NCBI RefSeq assembly: GCF_013374095.1
Contig: NZ_AP022672.1
Coordinates: 2,045,501 to 2,109,500, forward strand
From: Sphingomonas sp. HMP6
GTDB taxonomy: Bacteria > Pseudomonadota > Alphaproteobacteria > Sphingomonadales > Sphingomonadaceae
Reading direction: 5' to 3'
DNA: 64,000 nt
Within the stretch, counting starts at the first letter, position 1. Every line of letters starts with the position of its first letter. This document shows, in pieces, positions 1-9,380 of the stretch. The translations under genes were made by a program, and so were the position numbers. The notes beneath the pieces were generated by a model. It made no database searches. It had not been told where the DNA came from and saw nothing but the letters and a program-made list of their open reading frames with translations.

Positions 1-261
1 TTCGGCACGCTCGGCGCGCGTGGGTCGCAGACCGGCACAGGGGCGGACGCGCGCGCGGCGAGCAGCGCGATGCAAGACAGCTTCGTCGCCTTCGCCAAGA
101 CCGGCGATCCCAATCATCGCGGGCGGAACCTGTGGCCGCGCTACGACCTGACGCGGCGAACGACGATGATCTTCGATACCGTCACGCGACCGGAGGACGA
201 TCCGCGCCGCTGGCAGCGTGAGCTGTTCGCGCGCGTTCCCTACATACAGCCCGGAACATAA
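1..261 (+). CDS. Type-B carboxylesterase, C-terminal fragment (cut by window start)
   Basis: The frame is open from base 1 to a TAA at 259-261, giving the last 86 residues of a protein that begins outside the window. The pattern FVAFAKTGDPN, then LWPRYD, then TTMIFDT and a final DPRRW is the typical C-terminal end of type-B carboxylesterases (COesterase family), serine hydrolases that cleave carboxylic esters. The catalytic Ser, Glu and His lie upstream and cannot be seen. A TonB-dependent receptor and another secreted esterase follow on the same strand, so this may be part of a locus that deacylates a polymer before uptake; that role is inference from context. Confidence 0.75.
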   Translation, partial: FGTLGARGSQTGTGADARAASSAMQDSFVAFAKTGDPNHRGRNLWPRYDLTRRTTMIFDTVTRPEDDPRRWQRELFARVPYIQPGT

Positions 262-277
262 AGCATAAAATTCAGCG

Positions 278-293
278 TTGACACCGGTTACCA
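278..293 (+). promoter_or_regulatory. LacI-type operator overlapping a -35 box
   Basis: The stretch TTGACACCGGTTACC contains a perfect -35 hexamer TTGACA (278-283) merged with ACACCGGT, a CCGG-centred half-palindrome of the kind bound by LacI-family carbohydrate regulators. The 11-mer TTGACACCGGT recurs in inverted orientation at 429-439. Both lie in the 219-bp leader of the TonB receptor gene. The regulator itself is not in the window; control by a LacI-family protein is inference. Confidence 0.45.
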
Positions 294-428
294 AAGACGA
301 CAATCAGGGCATCCGACGAGCCGCCATAAGAGCGGCCGTTACGCAGGAGAGGAGTGAAACGCGGTTCGAGCGCGCATTATCTTCCCTTCTGCACGCTGTC
401 GCGCAGCCCTGATGGGCTTGACGCGGCC

Positions 429-439
429 ACCGGTGTCAA
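429..439 (-). promoter_or_regulatory. Second copy of the TTGACACCGGT operator, inverted
   Basis: ACCGGTGTCAA is the exact reverse complement of the 11-mer at 278-288. It lies 42 bp upstream of the TonB receptor start. Two identical, oppositely oriented sites about 150 bp apart fit a looped or dual-operator arrangement. This is read directly from sequence; the function is inferred. Confidence 0.4.
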
Positions 440-480
440 TTCGCGTCGCGATTGCCGACGACGCGTAAAGGGGATGAAAG

Positions 481-3390
481 ATGACCAAGCTTTTCAGCAG
501 CAGGACGGCCCAGCGTGGCGTCTCCATCGGCGCACTGGCGATCGCGCTGCTGCTCCCGGCGACTGTCGCCGCGCAGACCGCGCCGGCAACTCAGGCCCCG
601 ACCACTCCCGAACTTGCCAGCGAAGATGCCGGGCAGGATATCGTCGTCACGGGTTTCCGCCAGTCGCTGCAAGCCGCGCTCAACGTGAAGAAGAACTCGG
701 TCGCCGCGGTCGATTCGATCGTCGCCGAGGACATCGCCAAATTCCCCGATCAGAACCTTGCCGAATCGCTGCAGCGTATTCCCGGCATATCGATCCAGCG
801 TGACGGCGGCGAAGGCCGCGCGATCACCGTGCGGGGCTTGGGCGCGCAATTCACCCGCGTCCGCGTGAACGGTATGGAGACGGTTGCGACCTCGACCGAC
901 GGGGCAAGCGCCAACCGCGACCGCGCGTTCGATTTCAACGTGTTCGCTTCCGAACTTTTCAGCTCGCTGGTGGTGCACAAGACCGCCGAAGCGTCGCTTG
1001 ACGAAGGATCGCTTGGCGCGGTGGTCGATCTCAACACCGGCAACCCGCTCGCCGCGAAGGCCGGTTTCTCGGGCGCCCTGTCGGTACAGGGCTCCTATAA
1101 CGATCTCGCCAAGACCCTCGGCCCGCGTGTTGCCGGGCTGCTGTCATGGCGTAACGATGCGGGCACCTTCGGAGCCTCGGTGTCGGCGGCCTATTCGAAA
1201 CTCAACACGCTCGAACTCGGCAACAACACGACGCGCTGGGCGCAGGGTCGGTTCGATTCGGTCAACGGCACGCCGTGCTTCTATTCGTCGAATACAAGCG
1301 CGACGCCCGTCGCCAATGCCGGCGGCTTCTACCGTCCGAATGCTGCGTGCGATCAGGCTGCGTTGGCGTTCCATCCGCGTATTCCGCGTTACGGCGTGAT
1401 CACGCGCGAGCGTGAGCGTCTGGGCATCACTGGCAGCGTGCAGTTCGCCCCGACCGATTCCACCAAAATCTCGATCGACGGCCTCTATTCGCGCTTCAAG
1501 GAAACGCGTGACGAGCAGTGGATCGAAGTGCTGCTGCGTACCAACGAGCGGTCGATCGACGTGGTCAACCCGACCTACGACACCAAGGGGAACATGGTCA
1601 CGGCCACGCTGAACGACGCGTGGGTTCGCGCGGAACATTACAACCGCAAATCGCAGACCGAATTCTATCAGCTTGGCGGCACCTGGGATCAGGACGTGAC
1701 GGACAAGCTCCGTTTCACGCTGCTCGGTGGCTTCTCCAAGTCCAATGCGAGCATCCCCCAGGAAACGACGATCATCTTCGACGATCGTGATGCGCAGGGA
1801 TATAAATACGATTACACCAATTCGCGCAGCCCGCTGCTGACCTTTGGCACGAGCGTGACTGATCCAAGCAACTTCCAGCTCGCCGAAATCCGCGATCGCC
1901 CCTCAAGCACGATCAACAAGTTCCGCACCGCCCAGCTTCGCGTCGAATGGGATGTTGCCGAAGGATTCCAGATCAAGGCCGGTGGCGTCTATCGCCGCTT
2001 CAGCTTCGATACGGCGGGTTTCACGCGCGATACGGTTGTTTGCCCCAACGCCGGCGGGAAAGATGTCGTTCTCGGCACGATCACCTGCTCGCCAAGCTCG
2101 GCCTTCGGACCAACGTCCGTGTACGGTTTCCCGGTCACCGCCGCGCTAGCGCAAACGGTAAACCTCGGCAGCGCCGGACAACCGGCGGGCACGACGAGCA
2201 CCTATATCGTCCCCAATTTGCCCGCGGCGACGGCGTTCACCAATCTGTACGGTCGCACGCCCGCGATCGACGCAAGCAACACGCGCGGCGTCGTCGAAAA
2301 GGTGACCGGCGGCTATCTCGAGTTCAATGCCAAGGGCGAATTGCTCGGTTTGCGCTACGCGCTCAACGCCGGCACGCGCTACGTCAAGACCGATCAAAGT
2401 TCGTACGGGTTCAACAGCGGCGTCAACGTATCGGTCCGCCGCAGTTATGACGATTGGCTGCCGTCGCTCAACTTCGCTTTGTATCCGACCGAAAACATCA
2501 TCGCGCGTGCAGCGGTGGCGAAAGTGATTACACGGCCGACGCTAGGCAATTTGACGCCGGGCGGGACGATCGACGGCTTCAACTACCGTATCACCTTCGG
2601 CAACCCACAGCTCGATCCGTTCCGCGCGACCGCTTATGATCTCGCGCTCGAATGGTATTTCGCGCCGCAGTCGATCGCGTCGGTGGCAGTGTTCAAGAAG
2701 GATATCGAGAGCTTCCCGGTGTCGCAGCCATCCAACGGCACCTATGCGTCGACCGGCCTGCCGCTGTCGCTGCTCCCGCCCGGCTCGCCTGCCGCCGGCG
2801 CACCGGAGGGCCAGCCGTGGACGATCACGGGGAATGTCAACGGCACGGGTGCGAGCCTGAAGGGCATCGAGCTGTCGGTGCAGGCACCGTTCAAATTTCT
2901 GCCCGGTTTCCTGAAGAATTTCGGCGGCATTGCCAATGCGACCTTCGTCAATTCGACCGCGACTTATACCGTGTCGGGGCCGGCGGTGACCGCTTGCGTC
3001 CCTGGAGCCTTACCGACCTCGGCTTGCACGTTCGGTCCGCTGGTCACCTCAACGCGCAATGGCACGTTGTTCGGCCTGTCGAAACAAGCGTTTAACGGCA
3101 CGCTCTACTATGAAGATTCGAAGTTCAGCGCGCGGGGCTCGATCAGCTATCGCGGACCCTATGTCGATGCCAACAGCGCCACCGGCAACGTGTTCGAAGG
3201 GTATAATGCAACCACCAACATCGATGCTTCGGTGCGCTATCGCTTCACCAAATGGCTCGAAGTCTCACTCGAGGGCGCCAACCTCACCGATACCTATCGT
3301 GATCGCTATACCGACCTCAATGCCAATCGCGCCTATGAGAACAACCATTTCGGCCGCACCATCCTGTTCGGTGCGCGTGTGAAAATGTAG
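481..3390 (+). CDS. TonB-dependent outer-membrane receptor, Xanthomonas/Caulobacter type
   Basis: 969 residues, starting at ATG 481 behind the Shine-Dalgarno-like AAAGGGG. A cleavable signal peptide (hydrophobic run about residues 16-30, ending in AAQT) is followed by a TonB-box-like DIVVTG near residue 57. A plug domain comes next, with FPDQNLAESLQRIPGI and ITVRGLG, then a beta-barrel ending in the aromatic-terminated strand TILFGARVKM. The long plug with AVDSIVAEDIAKFP is characteristic of the TonB-Xanth-Caul receptors that import plant oligosaccharides across the outer membrane. Upstream CCGG-centred operators and flanking esterase genes fit carbohydrate uptake, but the ligand cannot be read from sequence. 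A hairpin terminator follows. Confidence 0.9.
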   Translation: MTKLFSSRTAQRGVSIGALAIALLLPATVAAQTAPATQAPTTPELASEDAGQDIVVTGFRQSLQAALNVKKNSVAAVDSIVAEDIAKFPDQNLAESLQRIPGISIQRDGGEGRAITVRGLGAQFTRVRVNGMETVATSTDGASANRDRAFDFNVFASELFSSLVVHKTAEASLDEGSLGAVVDLNTGNPLAAKAGFSGALSVQGSYNDLAKTLGPRVAGLLSWRNDAGTFGASVSAAYSKLNTLELGNNTTRWAQGRFDSVNGTPCFYSSNTSATPVANAGGFYRPNAACDQAALAFHPRIPRYGVITRERERLGITGSVQFAPTDSTKISIDGLYSRFKETRDEQWIEVLLRTNERSIDVVNPTYDTKGNMVTATLNDAWVRAEHYNRKSQTEFYQLGGTWDQDVTDKLRFTLLGGFSKSNASIPQETTIIFDDRDAQGYKYDYTNSRSPLLTFGTSVTDPSNFQLAEIRDRPSSTINKFRTAQLRVEWDVAEGFQIKAGGVYRRFSFDTAGFTRDTVVCPNAGGKDVVLGTITCSPSSAFGPTSVYGFPVTAALAQTVNLGSAGQPAGTTSTYIVPNLPAATAFTNLYGRTPAIDASNTRGVVEKVTGGYLEFNAKGELLGLRYALNAGTRYVKTDQSSYGFNSGVNVSVRRSYDDWLPSLNFALYPTENIIARAAVAKVITRPTLGNLTPGGTIDGFNYRITFGNPQLDPFRATAYDLALEWYFAPQSIASVAVFKKDIESFPVSQPSNGTYASTGLPLSLLPPGSPAAGAPEGQPWTITGNVNGTGASLKGIELSVQAPFKFLPGFLKNFGGIANATFVNSTATYTVSGPAVTACVPGALPTSACTFGPLVTSTRNGTLFGLSKQAFNGTLYYEDSKFSARGSISYRGPYVDANSATGNVFEGYNATTNIDASVRYRFTKWLEVSLEGANLTDTYRDRYTDLNANRAYENNHFGRTILFGARVKM

Positions 3391-3415
3391 TTTCGAACCG
3401 CCTTTCCTCCCCTCC

Positions 3416-3451
3416 GGACGTCGCCACCCCGTGGCGGCGTCCGTCTTGTTT
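3416..3451 (+). terminator. Hairpin terminator after the first TonB receptor
   Basis: A 12-bp stem (GGACGTCGCCAC / GTGGCGGCGTCC, one G-T pair) closes a CCC loop at 3428-3430 and is followed by the T-rich GTCTTGTTTG. It sits between the receptor stop and the next gene, so it should at least attenuate read-through into the esterase. Confidence 0.6.
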
Positions 3452-3468
3452 GTGCTGGAGTCACGCCG

Positions 3469-4470
3469 ATGTTCGACCGTCGCACCGCAATCTTGGGAAC
3501 CCTGGCGGGCGGGCTCGCTGCGCCCGCGCTCGCGGTCGCGCAAACAGCGCCGCCGCGCATAGGGGCGACCACACCGGTTCCCGGCTTGCCAGAGCCTGAC
3601 GAAACAATCGACCTGTGGCCGAAGGGTGCCCCCGGCAAGCTGAGCCCGCCAATCGTCGAGACGGTCGACGAGCGCAGCAAGGATGCCTCCCTTACCGATC
3701 GCGCGGTACACGGCATCTCCTGTCCACGCCTTATCGTGTTCCGCCCTCGCATCCCCAATGGATCCGCGGTGCTGGTCGCCCCCGGCGGCGGCTATGTCCG
3801 CGTCGTGATCGACAAGGAAGGCTATGAGATCGGGCGCTGGCTCGCGGCGCGCGGGTTCACGGTCTTCGTCTTGTTTTACCGCCTGCCGGGCGACGGCTGG
3901 GCGGCGGGGCCCAATGTCGCGCTCGCCGATGCGCAGCGCGCCATGCGGATCATCCGCGCCCGCGCGCGCGACTATGGCATCGTGCCGGAGCGCGTTGCTG
4001 CGATGGGTTTTTCGGCCGGTGGCCATGTCGTGGGCGATCTGGCGACGCGCTTTGCCGCGCCGGTCTATGCCCCGGTCGATTCCGCCGATCGCTTGAGCGC
4101 ACGGCCAGATGCGGCCGCGTTGATCTATGCCGTCCAGTCGATGATGCCCGCGCTCGCGCACCCCGGCTCACGCGATCTGCTCATCGGCCCGGATGCGAGT
4201 GCGGCGTCAGCGGCGACACATAGCACGGCCAACAATGTCTCGGCCCAGACGCCACCCTGCTTCCTCGTCCATGCCGAGGATGATTCGGTCGTGAAGGTCG
4301 AAAACAGCATCGAGTTCCGCGCGGCGTGCAAGCGCGCGGGCGTGGCGGTCGAGACACATCTGTTCACCAATGGCGGCCACGGTTTCGGCCTGCGCCGCGC
4401 AATGGGCAAACCGGCCGAGGCGTGGCCCGACCTGTTTCTGGCCTGGGCGAGGACACAAGGACTCGGCTAA
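3469..4470 (+). CDS. Secreted alpha/beta hydrolase (acetyl-esterase-like)
   Basis: 333 residues. The N-terminus FDRRTAILGTLAGGLAAPALA has a twin arginine followed by a hydrophobic stretch and an Ala-rich cleavage region, so export (possibly Tat) is likely. The hydrolase core shows the oxyanion segment VAPGGGY (about residues 103-109), the nucleophile elbow GFSAGGH with Ser182, an acid-loop candidate HAEDDSVV and the catalytic-His motif NGGHGFG near residue 303. This pattern matches the BD-FAE/acetylxylan-esterase-like hydrolases often found in polysaccharide utilisation loci. It lies 78 bp after the TonB receptor, but a hairpin terminator separates them. The substrate (acetylated glycan versus another ester) is unresolved. 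Confidence 0.8.
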   Translation: MFDRRTAILGTLAGGLAAPALAVAQTAPPRIGATTPVPGLPEPDETIDLWPKGAPGKLSPPIVETVDERSKDASLTDRAVHGISCPRLIVFRPRIPNGSAVLVAPGGGYVRVVIDKEGYEIGRWLAARGFTVFVLFYRLPGDGWAAGPNVALADAQRAMRIIRARARDYGIVPERVAAMGFSAGGHVVGDLATRFAAPVYAPVDSADRLSARPDAAALIYAVQSMMPALAHPGSRDLLIGPDASAASAATHSTANNVSAQTPPCFLVHAEDDSVVKVENSIEFRAACKRAGVAVETHLFTNGGHGFGLRRAMGKPAEAWPDLFLAWARTQGLG

Positions 4471-4850
4471 GCGCGCGACGCGAGTCAGGACGTGCAGGAT
4501 CTCCCCGCGAGCCGCACTGAGTGAGCGCCGGTCGGGACTGAGCGGGGCGCATCGGGCTGACGCGCAAAGCCGTTGATGTCCAGTCCGATCCTATAATCGG
4601 CACAATGCCTTTTTGACGGTGCTGCGCGAAGTCGCGCGCGGCGATGCGCCGCGCTGACGATCGCGTTGAGCGCGATAGCCGCAGACGTTCGACGCACCCG
4701 CGCCTTTGCGAAAAATGCAATCCAGCAAACGTTACGCTCGGGAGTCATCCTATAAAGGAGATGTCATGCTCAAGGCGATCCCTGGATCGCCACGGTTTCC
4801 AACCAGTCGGTGCGACGCGTCGATCAATCATCCAGCAACAGGTTTACAGA
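4471..4850. other. 380-bp intergenic stretch without a recognisable gene
   Basis: No open frame here carries a recognisable protein motif. The long frame that runs in from 4644 to the next gene lacks a signal peptide or family similarity before residue 70, so I treat it as leader. The stretch probably holds the promoter of the second TonB receptor; I cannot point to a convincing -35/-10 pair. Confidence 0.4.
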
Positions 4851-7376
4851 ATGAAAACGAGCTTCTTGATGTTCACAGTCGCGCCGTTGGCGCTGATACT
4901 TCCAGGCCTGGCCAACGCGGCAGCCGCCACGCCGACACCGGCGGCCGAGAAGCGCGTTGCCGCCGATCAGCAGTCGGATGCACCCGCCGAAAAGGCACCG
5001 GTCGAAGAGGCGTTCACCACCGGCGTCGCAAAGGGCCGTGACCGCCTCGACAGTGCGACGTCGACCAGCGCGCTGAGAAGCAGCGAGATCGAGAAGCTGA
5101 GCGCACGCTCGCTTGGCGACATCCTGCGCAACATTCCGGGCATTCGCACCGAATCTTCGACCGGTGATGGTAACTCCAGCTACACGATCCGCGGCCTGCC
5201 GCTGGCAGCCGGTGGCTCGAAGTTCATGCAGCTCGAGGAAGACGGCCTGCCCGTTCTCGAATTCGGCGACTTCTTTAACCTCGGTTCGGACATTTTCATC
5301 CGCGCCGATTTCAATCTAGCCGCGATCGAAGCGATCCGCGGTGGTTCGGCCTCGACCTTTGCGTCGAATTCGCCCGGCGGCGTGATCAACCTGATCTCCA
5401 AGACCGGCGATACCGAGGGCGGCGCGATCCAGCTCACCAGCGGCGTCGGCTATGACATGAAGCGCGTCGATTTCGATTACGGCACGAAGATCAGCGACAC
5501 GCTCCGCTTCCATGTCGGCGGATTCTATCGCTCGGGCGAGGGCATCCGCCGCGTCGGCTACAACGCCTTTGAGGGCGGCCAGGTGAAGTTCAACGTCACC
5601 AAGACCTTCGACAATGGCTATATCCGCCTGTCGGGCAAGTATCTCGACGACCGTTCGCCGCAATATATGTCGGGCCCGGTGCGCATCACCGGCACCAACG
5701 ACAACCCGACCTATAGCAGCGTGCCGAATTTCGACATTTTGCGGGACTCGGTCCTGTCGCGCAATATCAGCGGGATCATCGGATTCGACGAGAACAACCA
5801 GCCTTCCCGCACGTCGCTCCACGACGGGATGCGCGCCAAGGTACAGTCGATCGGTCTGGAAACGCAGTTCGAGGTCGCCGGCTGGTCGATCACCGAAAAA
5901 GCGCGCTATTCGAAGATTTCGGGCAGCGTCGCGCGGGATCTGATCTCGCCTTATTTTGCCGGCGTTGCGATCCCAGGCACGATCACCCCCGGCGGCACGC
6001 TGAGCTATGCCAACGGGCCGCGCACTGGGCAGATCATCGCCAACCCGAGCGCGCTCAACGGCAACGGCCTGGTCGGCGCGATGCTGTTGACCGACGTCCG
6101 TGCAAACGCGCTCGACAATTTCACCAACGATCTGCGCGCCAACCGCGTGTTTAAGGTCGGCAAGGGTGACCTGACGATCACCGGCGGCGTCTACAAATCG
6201 GTGCAGAAGCTCAACACCAACTGGCGCTACGTCAGCATCCTGCAGGACGTGGTCGGCGGCGGCAATTCGTCGTTGCTCAACTTCTCGAACGCAGCCGGCG
6301 TCGCACAGACCCAGGATGGTTACACCGGCTATGCCCTGGAAACCCCAGGCTCGGCATTCAACGGTACCTACAAGCGCGTCTTCGATGTGCAATATGACAT
6401 CACCGCGCCCTACGGCTCGGTCAATTACCACATCGGCAAGATCGCGCTCGGCGGCAGCATCCGCTACGATACCGGCAAAGTCACCGGGCAGTTGCTCGGC
6501 TTCGATCTGGGTGGCAATCGCACCGGCCTCACCAGCTATGATTTCAACAACAACGGCACCATCTCGGTCGCCGAAGGCAGGACGGCCGTCGTGCCGCTGA
6601 CGCGCCCGGCACCGGTGAACTACAAATACGATTACTTCAGCTACTCGCTCGGCGTGAACTACCGCATTGCCGAGGCGCTGTCGGCGTTCGCGCGGTATAG
6701 CCGCGGCGCGCGCGCCAATGCCGACAAGATCCTGTTCGCCACCGCGGTGAGCACGACCGATGGCAGCCTGGGCAATTCGGCGGATGCCTATGACGTCGTC
6801 ACCCAGACCGAAGGCGGCGTGAAGTTCCGTCAAAAGGGCATCACCGTCAACGCCACGGCGTTCCTTGCGGACACGCAGGATACCAATGTGCAGGCCGGCA
6901 CCGGCACCCAGACGAAGCGCAATTACCGCGCGTACGGCATGGAATTGGAAGCCGGTTTCCAGCACGGGCCGTTCAGCCTGACCGCCGGGGCGACCTATAC
7001 CAAAGCCGAGATCAAGAACGACACGCTCAACGCTGCCGTTGCCGGACAGACGCCGCGGCGCCAGCCGGACCTGATCTTCGAAGCCACGCCGCAATATGAC
7101 AGCAAGCTGTTCACAGTCGGCGTCAATATGATCGGCAACACCAGCAGCTACGCGCAGGACACCAACCTGCTGAAGATGCCGGGCTTTGTGATGGTCAATC
7201 CGTTCCTGCAAATCCGCCCGGTCGAGCGGGTGCAAGTGATGCTGAACGTCAACAACGCCTTCAACGAGCTGGCGTTGTTCGAAGTCAGCCAGTCGGCAGT
7301 CCCGGCGAACGGCGTCGGCTGGGCCCGCGCGGCCAACGGCCGCTCGGTCACCGCTTCGCTCCGCCTCGACTTCTGA
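4851..7376 (+). CDS. TonB-dependent outer-membrane receptor
   Basis: 841 residues from ATG 4851. This start is chosen because it gives a classical signal peptide (MKTSFLMFTVAPLALILPG, cleavage after ANAA), whereas the longer frame from 4644 only adds 69 unrelated residues. The plug carries LGDILRNIPGIRTES, YTIRGLP and the conserved STFASNSPGGVINLISKTG. The barrel ends in TASLRLDF with the terminal Phe typical of BAM-recognised porins. This receptor family moves siderophores, vitamins or small organic ligands with energy from TonB-ExbBD; the ligand is unknown. A hairpin follows directly, and the next gene is a chemoreceptor on the same strand, so sensing and uptake of one ligand is possible but unproven. 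Confidence 0.88.
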   Translation: MKTSFLMFTVAPLALILPGLANAAAATPTPAAEKRVAADQQSDAPAEKAPVEEAFTTGVAKGRDRLDSATSTSALRSSEIEKLSARSLGDILRNIPGIRTESSTGDGNSSYTIRGLPLAAGGSKFMQLEEDGLPVLEFGDFFNLGSDIFIRADFNLAAIEAIRGGSASTFASNSPGGVINLISKTGDTEGGAIQLTSGVGYDMKRVDFDYGTKISDTLRFHVGGFYRSGEGIRRVGYNAFEGGQVKFNVTKTFDNGYIRLSGKYLDDRSPQYMSGPVRITGTNDNPTYSSVPNFDILRDSVLSRNISGIIGFDENNQPSRTSLHDGMRAKVQSIGLETQFEVAGWSITEKARYSKISGSVARDLISPYFAGVAIPGTITPGGTLSYANGPRTGQIIANPSALNGNGLVGAMLLTDVRANALDNFTNDLRANRVFKVGKGDLTITGGVYKSVQKLNTNWRYVSILQDVVGGGNSSLLNFSNAAGVAQTQDGYTGYALETPGSAFNGTYKRVFDVQYDITAPYGSVNYHIGKIALGGSIRYDTGKVTGQLLGFDLGGNRTGLTSYDFNNNGTISVAEGRTAVVPLTRPAPVNYKYDYFSYSLGVNYRIAEALSAFARYSRGARANADKILFATAVSTTDGSLGNSADAYDVVTQTEGGVKFRQKGITVNATAFLADTQDTNVQAGTGTQTKRNYRAYGMELEAGFQHGPFSLTAGATYTKAEIKNDTLNAAVAGQTPRRQPDLIFEATPQYDSKLFTVGVNMIGNTSSYAQDTNLLKMPGFVMVNPFLQIRPVERVQVMLNVNNAFNELALFEVSQSAVPANGVGWARAANGRSVTASLRLDF

Positions 7377-7383
7377 CGTGCCC

Positions 7384-7418
7384 GGGCCATCGCGCGTTCT
7401 CCCGGCGCGCGATGGTCC
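7384..7418 (+). terminator. GC-rich hairpin after the second TonB receptor
   Basis: A 10-bp perfect stem, CCATCGCGCG (7387-7396) pairing with CGCGCGATGG (7406-7415), extends to 13 bp with one G-T pair around a 9-nt loop. No T tract follows, so it may be an RNA-stabilising or Rho-assisted 3' end instead of a classical intrinsic terminator. Confidence 0.4.
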
Positions 7419-7452
7419 GGTCATCCCGACCGGTTTCATTGAAGGTTTCAAG

Positions 7453-9306
7453 ATGTTCAAATCCATGAAGATCCCGAGAAAGCTCGCGCTTTCGTTTCTC
7501 GTCATCTGCGTCTCGGCGGCCGCAATGATGACGGTGTTTTTCATGAACATCAGCTCGATCCGGGCTGCGACCGACAGCAACAACCACAGTCAGCTGGTTC
7601 ATGCAAAGGCGCAGATGCTGGAGACATCGCTGCTGCGTCAGAACAGCCAGATGCGCGGCTATTTGGTGACCGCCGACCCATCCTATCTCAAATCCTATGA
7701 CGAAGCGCGCGACGATTATGACAGCGCATCGCGCGAACTTGAGACGCTGCTCGCCGAACCGGCGCTGAAGGCAGCGTTGCTCAAGTCGCGCACCGCGACG
7801 ATCGAGTGGCGCAAGACGTGGGGCGACCGCCTGATCGAGAAGGTGAAGAGCGGCGAACGCGAGAATGCCCAGACCGAAGTGCGCGCCGCGGGCAAGGCCG
7901 TGCTGACTAGCGCCGCTGTCCTGCCGCTGCGTGACATTCGCGACGCCGAAGAGGCGTTGATCGAGAAAAATTCGGCGAGCCAGAACGGCGCAATCAGCTC
8001 CGCGGTCACGGTGCTTATCATTGGCGGAATCGCCCTGATCGCGATCGCGGTGTCGCTCGCCTTCCTGCTCAGCCAGTTGATCGCCAGCCCCATCTCCCGG
8101 CTTACCAAGACAATGGGCGATCTGGTCGCCGGCAATAATGCGGTGACCGTACCGGATGCCGACCGTGGTGATGAACTTGGCGACATGGCGCGCGCGGTGC
8201 TGGTGTTCCGCGACGCAGCGGTCGCCAAGGGCAAAGCGGATGAGGCTGCCGCCCGCGCCGAGGCTGACCAAAAAATGGTGGTCGCGACGATTTCCGATCA
8301 GTTGGCGGCGCTCGCCGACGGCAATTTGACGGCAGAAATCAGCAGCACCTTCCCGTCCGATTATGCTGCGGTGAAGACCAATTTCAACGCCGCCGTCGTG
8401 GCGCTGCGCGAGCTGATCGCGTCGGTGATGGATTCCGCCGCCACGATCCGCAGCGGTTCGTGCGAAATCGCGCAGGCATCCGAAGATCTCGCCCGTCGCA
8501 CCGAATCGAACGCGGCAAGCCTGGAACAAACCTCCGCTGCCGTCACGCAGATGGACGGCCGATTGAAGGCGACGGCCATCGCCGCCAACCGCACCGCGAA
8601 GCGCGCAGAAGGCGCGATGGGCACGGTCACCGATGGCCGCACTACCGCCGAGGAAGCCGTGCAGGCGATGAGCCGGGTCTCGGAAAGCGCCAAGGGCATC
8701 GACAGCGTGATCGAAGGGCTCGACAAAATCGCGTTCCAAACCCGCGTGCTGGCGATGAATGCCGCCGTCGAGGCGGGCCGCGCGGGAGAGGCCGGGCGTG
8801 GCTTCGCGGTCGTCGCCGATCTCGTCTCTGCGCTCGCCATGCGCGCCGAGGAAGAAGCCGGACGCGCGCGGGATCAGTTGAGCGCGACGCAGACCGACAT
8901 CGTCACCGCGGTCGGCGCGGTCGAGAAAGTGGACGTCGCTTTGGCCGAAATCTCCACCGGCTTTGCCGATGTGAACCAGTTGCTCGGCGACATTGCGACC
9001 GACAACCAGACCCAGTCGAACGCGATTACCGAGATCAGCAGCGCGCTCGGCTCGATGGACCAGGCAACGCAGCAAAATGCGGCGATGGTCGAGGAAACGT
9101 CCGCCGCCGCGCGCAATCTGGCGGAAGAAGTGAGCGGGCTGTCCCAGCGCGCGAGCCGTTTCAACGTCGGCGACGGCCATGCCCCCGCGGCAAATCGCCG
9201 CAGCAGCAGGGTAATGGATCGCCCGGTACGGAACCTGCCTGCCGCCGCGATCTCGGCACTGGTCCGCGCGCCGGCCTCGGGAAGCGATGACTGGCAGTCG
9301 TTCTAA
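7453..9306 (+). CDS. Methyl-accepting chemotaxis protein (chemoreceptor)
   Basis: 617 residues from ATG 7453; the frame is open further upstream but this start places the basic MFKSMKIPRK directly before the first membrane segment (about 11-32). A periplasmic helical sensor of about 150 residues (CHASE3/four-helix-like, with LRQNSQMRGYLVT) follows. Next come a second membrane helix (VLIIGGIALIAIAVSLAFLL), HAMP segments (SPISRLTKTMGDLVAG; ISDQLAALADGNL) and the coiled-coil signalling domain, with the hairpin tip at about residues 428-460. The tip reads QTRVLAMNAAVEAGRAGEAG then GRGFAVVADLVSALA. It keeps the MCP core but changes positions that are nearly invariant in Tsr (see findings). There is no CheR-tethering pentapeptide at the C-terminus and no che genes nearby. 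Confidence 0.88.
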   Translation: MFKSMKIPRKLALSFLVICVSAAAMMTVFFMNISSIRAATDSNNHSQLVHAKAQMLETSLLRQNSQMRGYLVTADPSYLKSYDEARDDYDSASRELETLLAEPALKAALLKSRTATIEWRKTWGDRLIEKVKSGERENAQTEVRAAGKAVLTSAAVLPLRDIRDAEEALIEKNSASQNGAISSAVTVLIIGGIALIAIAVSLAFLLSQLIASPISRLTKTMGDLVAGNNAVTVPDADRGDELGDMARAVLVFRDAAVAKGKADEAAARAEADQKMVVATISDQLAALADGNLTAEISSTFPSDYAAVKTNFNAAVVALRELIASVMDSAATIRSGSCEIAQASEDLARRTESNAASLEQTSAAVTQMDGRLKATAIAANRTAKRAEGAMGTVTDGRTTAEEAVQAMSRVSESAKGIDSVIEGLDKIAFQTRVLAMNAAVEAGRAGEAGRGFAVVADLVSALAMRAEEEAGRARDQLSATQTDIVTAVGAVEKVDVALAEISTGFADVNQLLGDIATDNQTQSNAITEISSALGSMDQATQQNAAMVEETSAAARNLAEEVSGLSQRASRFNVGDGHAPAANRRSSRVMDRPVRNLPAAAISALVRAPASGSDDWQSF

Positions 9307-9380
9307 CGCGAAACACGCTCGCACGCTCATCAAGGCGGCCGAACGCGGTCGCCGCCGCGACATCGCTTGAGGACTCGGGC

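Noticed and set aside
5316..7583. Antisense 755-residue frame across the second TonB receptor
   Set aside because: It is the complementary third-position shadow of the receptor, rich in Arg/Asp/Ala/Val with no recognisable motif.
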